A DNA stretch of 20,937 nucleotides from Chloroflexota bacterium (GTDB taxonomy: Bacteria; Chloroflexota; Ktedonobacteria; Ktedonobacterales; Ktedonobacteraceae). This document shows positions 15,575-20,937 of the stretch, in pieces; positions within the stretch are counted from its first letter, which is position 1, and each line of letters opens with the position of its first letter. The translations under genes and the position numbers were made by a program. The notes beneath the pieces were generated by a model. That model did no database searches. It saw only the letters and a program-made list of their open reading frames with translations, and was not told where the DNA came from. The stretch is taken from NCBI GenBank assembly GCA_005881495.1, contig VBHI01000161.1, forward strand, positions 1 through 20,937, read 5' to 3'.

Positions 15575-16507
15575 ATGACAGTTCCAGATTTTCAGAGCCT
15601 CTTTATCCCTGTATTAAAAGTTGCAAGCGATGGAAATGAGCATAGTCTAAGTGAAACAATTGAGACTATAGCACGACAATTAGGGCTGAGTGAAGCAGAC
15701 AGAGACGAAATGCTACCAAGTGGCAAGCAACGGAAATTCGATAATCGAGTGGGTTGGGCGCGAACCTATTTGCAAAAAGCCCAACTCCTTTCCTATACTG
15801 GCAGATCAAAAGTTCGGATAACCGAACGAGGTATCAAGGTTTTAAGAGACAATCCTACGTATATCATCACGAAGTTTTTGAAGCAGTTTCCAGAGTTCTT
15901 GGCATTTCATACGACGACGGGCGATAAAGGTAGTACCATTGACGAAAACATCCGTACAACGCAAGAGATTATTGAAAAGACGAGCTAAACACCTCAAGAA
16001 ATCTTAGAGACGAGTTATCAAAGCCTGAGACAAACGCTCGCTCAGGAAATCCTTGAGCGCATAAAAAATAACCCACCTAAATTCTTTGAAAGCCTCGTCG
16101 TTGATTTACTCGTTGCAATGGGCTATGGCGGTTCACGAAAAGACGCCGGTCAAGCCGTTGGTCAGGTTGGAGATGGAGGGATTGATGGCATTATCAAGGA
16201 AGATAAGCTTGGTCTCGATGCGATTTACCTCCAAGCAAAGCGATGGGAAGGAACGGTTGGTAGCCCTGTCGTCCAGGGTTTTGCAGGTGCTTTGATCGGA
16301 AAGAAAGCACGCAAGGGAGTATTCATCACCACCTCAAATTTCTCACCACAAGCAAGAAGTTTTGCAAGCGGCACTGAGAACTTGAAAATCATCTTGATTG
16401 ATGGAGAGCAGCTCGCTCAGCTCATGATAGATCATGACGTTGGAGTTACAGAAGAGTTGAGATATATCGTGAAAAAGGTAGATTTGGATTACTTCGGTGA
16501 TGAATGA
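15575..16507 (+). pseudogene. mrr: Mrr restriction endonuclease interrupted by in-frame TAA
   Basis: One continuous frame of 311 codons encodes a near-complete Mrr, broken only by TAA at 15986-15988 (codon 138). Codons 1-137 hold the Mrr N-terminal DNA-binding domain (VPDFQSLFIPVLK, FDNRVGWARTYLQKAQLL, ITERGIKVL). Codons 139-310 hold the catalytic domain: FFESLVVDLLVAMGYGG, GDGGIDGIIKEDKLGLD, then IYLQAKRW. Asp204 and the Q220-A-K222 pair form the PD-(D/E)xK site usual for Mrr. Mrr cleaves methylated DNA in related bacteria. The start has AGGAGG 8 nt upstream. The next in-frame ATG after the stop is at 16118, without a ribosome site and inside the nuclease fold, so the second half is unlikely to work alone. 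A further in-frame open stretch to about 16645 after the TGA resembles nothing known. Confidence 0.9.
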
Positions 16508-16651
16508 CGAGATTTGGACTATTGCCGTCTGTTACCCAGCCGTATTGAGGTAAAAATGCCCCCGCAGTTTGGGACGTTCAAGCAAGCGCAACGAGTCCAG
16601 CAGTCAGAGGCATTACAGGGAGAGCTAGGCTTGTCTACAGGGTAAATTGGA

Positions 16652-17593
16652 TTAAACAGTCAGGCTAAACGTGAAATGTTTTCTTAGTGCATGAAGCTTC
16701 TCCCTATCAATAAAAATTGTCTGTAGATGCTCAAGTGGTTCCTTGTTAATTCGTGCGCGTCGTGTTCGCATGACCTCATCAAGGATAAACTGCATGATCT
16801 GTATGTACTCAAAACTCTCTGTCGGATTAAAGTGTTTTGTCACTTCAACAGCAGTTAATCCTCCCTCGCCTTTATCTTCTAATTCAGGGAAGGATAGTGA
16901 GTCTTCAGAGTCCCCCAGGATGAAGCCTTGTCCTTGAGGATTGCCATTCGCATCATTCATCCGCATCGTGAGCCTACTGTGTCCTGTAAGCACACGCAGC
17001 CCATGCTTATACCCTTTATATTCGGCGGCTTCAAGATATCTTTCCCCAGCACGTTTTATGAACCAGTCTATACTTTCTACAGACTCATTCCACTGGCTAT
17101 TTTCCCGCAATACATCGGAGTAATACCCTGTGTATACAGCATTAATGATGAAATGCTCTTTTGTGCTTACCGCGCCATTAGTTGCTGCTGAGATGTTACC
17201 AGCGACATAGTTTTCTATTGCAGTTTTTATTTCTTCTGTTGTGTATGTTCGCAAGTAGAGCCAGTCTGGAAGTTCATGGAAGTAGGCCAGGAGTAAAGCA
17301 AAGAAGCTTTCAAACTGATGCATTTCCGTGAAGTAGATTTCAGCCCGAAGCCCTTCAAAATATTTGTCATCAATGTCCTGGCTAGACAGGTACTTGTTCG
17401 TACCATCCTCGCTAGTTTCTTCAACCTGTTTCACCATCTCTATAAACCGTTCTCGCTCCTTAACAAGAAACATCAGCGTTTGTGCTTTCCGGTACAGAAA
17501 CTTGTGGTTAAAGCCATCATAAAACCGTTTCATGACCATTCCAGGATTGCGTAGTATGTAATTCTTTTTTTTCTGTTGTTTCCCTTGTACCAT
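16652..17593 (-). CDS. Unrecognised 313-residue protein in defence-like context
   Basis: I do not recognise the family. The N-terminal half is strongly helical and rich in Phe, Tyr and Glu (MVMKRFYDGFNHKFLYRKAQ, AEIYFTEMHQFESFFALLLA), loosely recalling HEPN-like helical bundles, but no RxxxxH nuclease motif is clear. The C-terminal half includes GFILGDSEDSLSFPELEDKG and an acidic loop, then a helical tail rich in Arg and Glu. There is no signal peptide or membrane helix. The ATG at 17591-17593 is chosen over an upstream TTG (17603-17605) because the AGGAAGG site directly abuts the TTG. The frame is intact. It sits convergent to mrr and divergent from the pentapeptide gene, both broken. A defence or anti-phage role is inference from neighbours only. 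Confidence 0.75.
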   Translation of the reverse strand: MVQGKQQKKKNYILRNPGMVMKRFYDGFNHKFLYRKAQTLMFLVKERERFIEMVKQVEETSEDGTNKYLSSQDIDDKYFEGLRAEIYFTEMHQFESFFALLLAYFHELPDWLYLRTYTTEEIKTAIENYVAGNISAATNGAVSTKEHFIINAVYTGYYSDVLRENSQWNESVESIDWFIKRAGERYLEAAEYKGYKHGLRVLTGHSRLTMRMNDANGNPQGQGFILGDSEDSLSFPELEDKGEGGLTAVEVTKHFNPTESFEYIQIMQFILDEVMRTRRARINKEPLEHLQTIFIDREKLHALRKHFTFSLTV

Positions 17594-17783
17594 GTATCTA
17601 CTCAACCTTCCTAATGATTAATCCATGAGCAGACATACCATAATGTCTAACTTTAGAAAATACAGTATCAGCTATACTCTTTGCAGTCAATCAAATAGAT
17701 CACTTGTACTAGTTATAATTAGCCAAGTCGCCTTAACTCTATTGTGCGTCCTATCGCAATTCAAGATTACCTCTAGAGTGAGA

Positions 17784-17789
17784 TATAAT
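17784..17789 (+). promoter_or_regulatory. Candidate -10 box of the pentapeptide gene
   Basis: TATAAT lies 53 nt before the ATG at 17843. TTCAAG, 18 nt upstream, is a weak -35 box. The 17606-17842 gap holds no convincing gene. Confidence 0.35.
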
Positions 17790-17842
17790 TTCCTCAGCAA
17801 TGTTGAATACGACAAGAAAAGCTCTTAGAGAGGGTAAGTTCT

Positions 17843-18903
17843 ATGGCAAACCAGGAGCATCTCGATATTCTCAAGCAAGGAAGAGATGTTTGGAATAAAT
17901 GGAGGAAAGATCATCCCGAAATACGGCCTGACCTCAGCGATGTCAACCTCACCCAATTCAACAATGCTAACCTTAGTAACACAAATCTTAGTGATACCAA
18001 TCTCTCTAGAACCATGCTTGCTTTTTCCGACCTCAGCGGAGCCAACCTCCAAAGAGCCGACATCCTCGAAGCTACTCTTTTAAGAGCTAACTTCGATGGA
18101 GCCAATCTGGACAGTACCTGCTTCTCTTTTTCCAATCTTAGCGAAGCCAGTTTCACTAACGCCATTTTTATTAACAGAGTTATTATCAATGGAGCCAACC
18201 TCAGTAAAGCTGATTTGAGCAATTGCGACCTCAGTGGAGCTAACTTCAGCGATTGTAATCTCAGTAAAGCCAACCTCAGCAGTGCTAACCTTACCGGAAC
18301 AAACCTTAGCAGAGCAATATTAATCGAAACAAATATGAGAAATGCTACTTTAACAGGGTGTTCCATCTTCGGAATCTCAGCTTGGGGTGTAGAACTAGAA
18401 GGAGCCACACAGAGTAGCCTCGTTATCACACCTGCTAATGAGCCAACTATCACCGTCGATAATTTGAAAGTTGCTCAGTTTATCTATCTCTTGCTGAATA
18501 ACCATGAAATTCGTGATGTCATTGACACGATCACATCCAAAGTGGTGTTAATCTTAGGGCGCTTCACAGATGAGCGAAAGAAGAGACAGTTTCTACTCTC
18601 GCTCATTTAGCACGGTTCATCATTGTTGATCTGACTGACCCAAGTAGTGCACCTCATGAAGTGGCGACAATTGTCCCACACTGCATTGTACCTGTTCAGC
18701 CGCTTCTATCTCTTCAGCCTCTAATTATTGAAGGGAAAGCCGTGGAAAGGCGTGAATATGCAATGTTTCAAGACCTTAGAAGGCGGCATCCTTGGGTACT
18801 TCCAACGTTCCGCTATCATGATACCACTGACTTACTTGCATCACTCAAGGAGCATATTATTGAGCCTGTCGATCAAAAGGCAAAGGAATTAGCACAACAG
18901 TAA
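17843..18903 (+). pseudogene. Pentapeptide-repeat protein with broken TIR-like C-terminal domain
   Basis: The first frame (17843-18610) has a short helical N-terminus (WNKWRKDHPEIRPDLSD). Then, from residue 31 to about 165, it has pentapeptide repeats of the A(N/D)LSx type that form a right-handed quadrilateral beta-helix. A linker leads to KVVLILGRFTDERKK, the first strand of a TIR-like domain. The frame then runs to a stop. From 18574 the rest of the same domain continues in the +2-shifted frame: ETVSTLAHLARFIIVDLTDP, then VPVQPLL...MFQDLRRRHPWVL...LLASLKEHIIEPVDQKAKEL to TAA at 18903. Intact relatives carry roughly 35-40 residues between ERK and the ETVSTLA segment, as I remember the family; these are missing. 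A frameshifting deletion near 18570-18585 is the simplest explanation. Such proteins are probable nucleotide-signalling or defence effectors. Confidence 0.8.
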
Positions 18904-19044
18904 CGCCGTAAACAAAACCTTGTGCTACGCGAACAGGTTGGGCTTCTCAGCAACTATGAGACCCCATAGACCCCTAGTGTTTTCATAGGGCTGAGATGTA
19001 AAAGTATGAAAAAAGCGCGGCCTCAGAAAGAGTGAATTTACCCT

Positions 19045-19086
19045 GGTAATTTGCGCGAAAAGTGCTCACTCTTCGCGCAAATTACC
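19045..19086. repeat. 15-bp perfect inverted repeat between convergent genes
   Basis: GGTAATTTGCGCGAA (19045-19059) pairs perfectly with 19072-19086 across 12 nt. AAGAGTGA (19028-19035) can instead pair with TCACTCTT (19066-19073), which overlaps the right arm, so two structures compete. It lies between the pentapeptide gene and the convergent oxidoreductase gene. There is no U tract; a bidirectional terminator or a protein site is possible. Confidence 0.75.
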
Positions 19087-19108
19087 AATTGGTTAATACC
19101 CTTGAAGA

Positions 19109-19127
19109 TATATCAATCCCTGATATA
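19109..19127. repeat. Short inverted repeat TATATCA/TGATATA
   Basis: TATATCA (19109-19115) and TGATATA (19121-19127) are separated by ATCCC. This is a perfect 7-bp stem, possibly an operator-like dyad or part of the convergent gene-end region. Confidence 0.5.
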
Positions 19128-19161
19128 CAAGCCGTTGAAATACATTGGAGCCACTTAGAGC

Positions 19162-20220
19162 CTAATTTTCAAGGGATGACCCGTTGCACACGAGCACGAT
19201 CTTGCCTATCACGCCTCCCTTCCCGAGCAACTCCTGCGCGTGTCTTGCCTCGGCAAGAGGAAATCGCTGCGCGATGAGCGGCTTGATCTTTTGCTGTTGA
19301 AGGAGGTCGAGCAGGGCGATCAAATCCTGTCGAAACCATGGCGGTCTCAGCCGTTTGAGCGTCTGGATGCTGTAGGGGACCACCCGTTTCCGACCCGGGA
19401 GAAGCCAGCCGCCAGCAATGTACAACCCGAAGATGGAGATCCCACGAAAGCGATGACGGCGACCTGGACGACCTGAAGCCAATCGCCCCCCACGTAGCGA
19501 GGAAGTAAGACCATAGGCCACCACCCTCCCGCCAGGACGGAGAGCCTTGCGGGAACGCCAGAAATGGGTGCCACCGATGCCGTCAAAGACAACGTCCACG
19601 CCCTCGCTCGTGAGGCGGTGAATTTCTTTCACATAGTCCTGATGCTGGTAATCAATTGGGATACCGCCCAGATCGGAAACGGCCGACGCCCCTCGCGATG
19701 AACAGGTCCCGTACATCTCCAGCCCGGCGAGGCGCCCAAGCTGCAAGAGTGCCGAGCCGACTCCGCCTGCCGCGCCGTGAATCAACACGCGCTGGCCCGA
19801 TCTGACCTGAGCGGAGCGATGCAGCATCTGGTACGCGGTGACGTAGTTCAGGATGAGGCTGACAGCCTCGGCGGCGTCCAACCCAGATGGCACCGGAACC
19901 AGTTCACGCTGCGGCAGGCAGACGAACTCCGCGTACGCACCGCTGATCGGCAGCGCGGCAACTATCTGGCCTGGTTCGATTCCGGAGATACCGGTGCCGA
20001 GCCGATCCACCACGCCAATCAGATCCCACCCTGGCGTGAAGGGCAGCCGGGGCGTCTCGGGATGAACGCCCTCGCGCATCAGCAGGTCGGGCAAGGAGAC
20101 ACCTGCGGCCAGCACTCTCACCCGCACTTCACCATCCTTTGGCCCGGGGCACTCTTCTTCAACCACCCGAAGTGCATCGGGTCCGCCGTAGTGAGTGACG
20201 ATGACGCGTGTGTGTCTCAT
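19162..20220 (-). CDS. Zinc-free quinone oxidoreductase-like MDR enzyme
   Basis: From the ATG at 20218-20220 (GGGGA about 9 nt upstream) the protein has 352 residues. A longer frame from 20286 has no family-like start. The GroES-like domain opens VIVTHYGGPDALRVVEEECP and includes AAGVSLPDLLMREG and PFTPGWDLIGVVDRLG. The cofactor domain has the NADPH-binding AAGGVG (150-155) followed by DVVFDGIGG. Catalytic zinc cysteines and histidine are absent, as in QOR-type medium-chain reductases that reduce quinones or enones. A basic insert (about 238-256, GRPGRRHR) is unusual. The gene is visibly richer in G+C than the A/T-rich island next to it, so the two differ in origin. It stands alone with a convergent neighbour; its substrate is unknown. 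Confidence 0.88.
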   Translation of the reverse strand: MRHTRVIVTHYGGPDALRVVEEECPGPKDGEVRVRVLAAGVSLPDLLMREGVHPETPRLPFTPGWDLIGVVDRLGTGISGIEPGQIVAALPISGAYAEFVCLPQRELVPVPSGLDAAEAVSLILNYVTAYQMLHRSAQVRSGQRVLIHGAAGGVGSALLQLGRLAGLEMYGTCSSRGASAVSDLGGIPIDYQHQDYVKEIHRLTSEGVDVVFDGIGGTHFWRSRKALRPGGRVVAYGLTSSLRGGRLASGRPGRRHRFRGISIFGLYIAGGWLLPGRKRVVPYSIQTLKRLRPPWFRQDLIALLDLLQQQKIKPLIAQRFPLAEARHAQELLGKGGVIGKIVLVCNGSSLEN

Positions 20221-20735
20221 GGATCTCTTCCCCTTTCTTGTTAAGCAACTGTGGGTAAAGCAGATTTCCTCGCTCATTTTCTGCAACCATATGCACGCGG
20301 CTTCACCTCTCCCGCATATAAACTCCCATAGTAGGAGGATGGAACAAACATCTCACTGAGTTATCACAAAAAGGGGCTTTTTTCTCACAGTCTGGTCACA
20401 CCTTCATAGAGAAGAGATTAAACGGCTCATACAGGTGGTAAGCTTCTGTGGCAACGGGTAAGCTGTGAGACGGTAGGGGGTGTTCATGGAACTGTTGGGG
20501 AACACGAAAATGTTAGGCTGAGAGCGAAGCTACAATCTTGCGGGAAAAACTCAGTCTTTACTGCTTCGATTATATATATCAATGACGTATAACGAGCGTG
20601 AAAAGGGCGAGAAGTCGAGATAAATTATCTTCTGCAACCCACTTCTTCCCGAGCTTATCCAACTGGAATATAATTATGCGAGGCTTACTTTTAATTGACT
20701 CTATCATTTTGCAAGTTATTTAATGGAGGTTAATC
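20221..20735. other. Gene-free stretch before the last gene
   Basis: No convincing gene. AGGAGG followed directly by ATGGAACAAACATCTCACTGA (20335-20361) could encode only a six-residue peptide. AAAAAG-GGG-CTTTTTT near 20375 is a weak hairpin. GTGTTC and GAACAC flank 20482-20503. TATAAT at 20669-20674 is a candidate -10 box for the final gene, with a poor -35 box. Confidence 0.35.
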
Positions 20736-20937
20736 ATGGCGGAGACTAACAAAATAACACACGCAGGTGAAAGTTTAAGCCGTCAAGAATTATTTGCCCT
20801 TCATAGGACTTACCCTAGTACTACTTTGTTAGTTTTGTGGTGCAATGGAAACATGAATAAGAACCGAGTGCCGAAAGCCTCACCCGAACCTTTACCCGAA
20901 CTAGCGAACTTCCTGGAGCCATTTGCCCCGCTGTTCC
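20736..20937 (+). CDS. Unknown protein, 3' end outside window
   Basis: ATG at 20736 has GGAGG 7 nt upstream and the frame stays open for 67 codons to the window edge. The sequence starts MAETNKITHAGESLSRQELF and continues ALHRTYPSTTLLVLWCNGNM, then NKNRVPKASPEPLPELANFLEPFAPLF. I recognise no family. It has no signal peptide or membrane helix; the stretch TTLLVLWCNGN reads like a buried beta strand. The clear ribosome site and protein-like composition support a real gene. Confidence 0.65.
   Translation, partial: MAETNKITHAGESLSRQELFALHRTYPSTTLLVLWCNGNMNKNRVPKASPEPLPELANFLEPFAPLF

Noticed and set aside
16508..16650. Open frame continuing after the mrr stop (PPQFGTFKQAQRVQQSEALQ)
   Set aside because: It reads somewhat like protein and may be a remnant, but it has no start, no ribosome site and no family I recognise.
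17625..17828. A 67-codon plus-strand ORF before the pentapeptide gene
   Set aside because: It is A/T-rich intergenic sequence containing a likely promoter, with no ribosome site.
19062..19277. Plus-strand ORF of 71 codons across the inverted repeat
   Set aside because: It runs through a perfect palindrome and then antisense into the oxidoreductase gene, with no ribosome site.

Overview
The window looks like chromosomal DNA from a free-living bacterium of the Chloroflexota, most likely class Ktedonobacteria. This placement is an inference from protein flavour: proline-rich membrane-anchored RskA-like, LamG-like and PP2C proteins, and intergenic palindromes of the GTAGGGGC...GCCCCTAC type. No rRNA or tRNA gene is present to confirm it.

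Layout. Positions 1-2733 hold a minus-strand redox cassette, read from 2733 downward: a 40-residue membrane peptide, a small unknown protein, an FAD/NAD(P)H oxidoreductase, a ferredoxin with two 4Fe-4S clusters, and a haem-b-like membrane protein cut by the window edge. Together they look like a short chain carrying electrons from NAD(P)H through flavin and Fe-S to the membrane. Positions 2821-3053 are nested inverted repeats. Positions 3345-7866 are plus-strand: a small unknown ORF, a winged-helix-like regulator, then a tight three-gene membrane cassette (RskA-like surface protein, LamG-like surface protein, membrane-tethered PP2C phosphatase). Positions 7885-8126 are repeats, followed by a polytopic sensor-like membrane protein without an output domain. 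A doubled GC hairpin separates it from a convergent minus-strand pair: a pyruvoyl SAM decarboxylase-like enzyme and an EamA transporter with a C-terminal extension.

Positions 12287-12509 are a tandem array built from the same palindrome family as 7.9-8.1 kb. It abuts the surviving C-terminal end of an LCM-type methyltransferase. A minus-strand pair follows: a DUF885-like metallopeptidase and an F420-type luciferase-like monooxygenase.

Positions 15.5-18.9 kb look like a decaying defence island. It holds an mrr restriction endonuclase gene interrupted by one in-frame TAA, an unrecognised 313-residue protein, and a pentapeptide-repeat/TIR-like gene broken by a frameshifting internal deletion. 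After a 15-bp perfect inverted repeat comes a GC-rich zinc-free quinone oxidoreductase (minus strand). The window ends in the 5' part of an unrecognised plus-strand gene.

The most novel-looking signals are a 'GGFPP' two-helix membrane module shared by the PP2C phosphatase and the EamA transporter, the two broken defence genes side by side, and the palindrome family with its tandem expansion at a truncated gene. No single complete new system is proven by the sequence.
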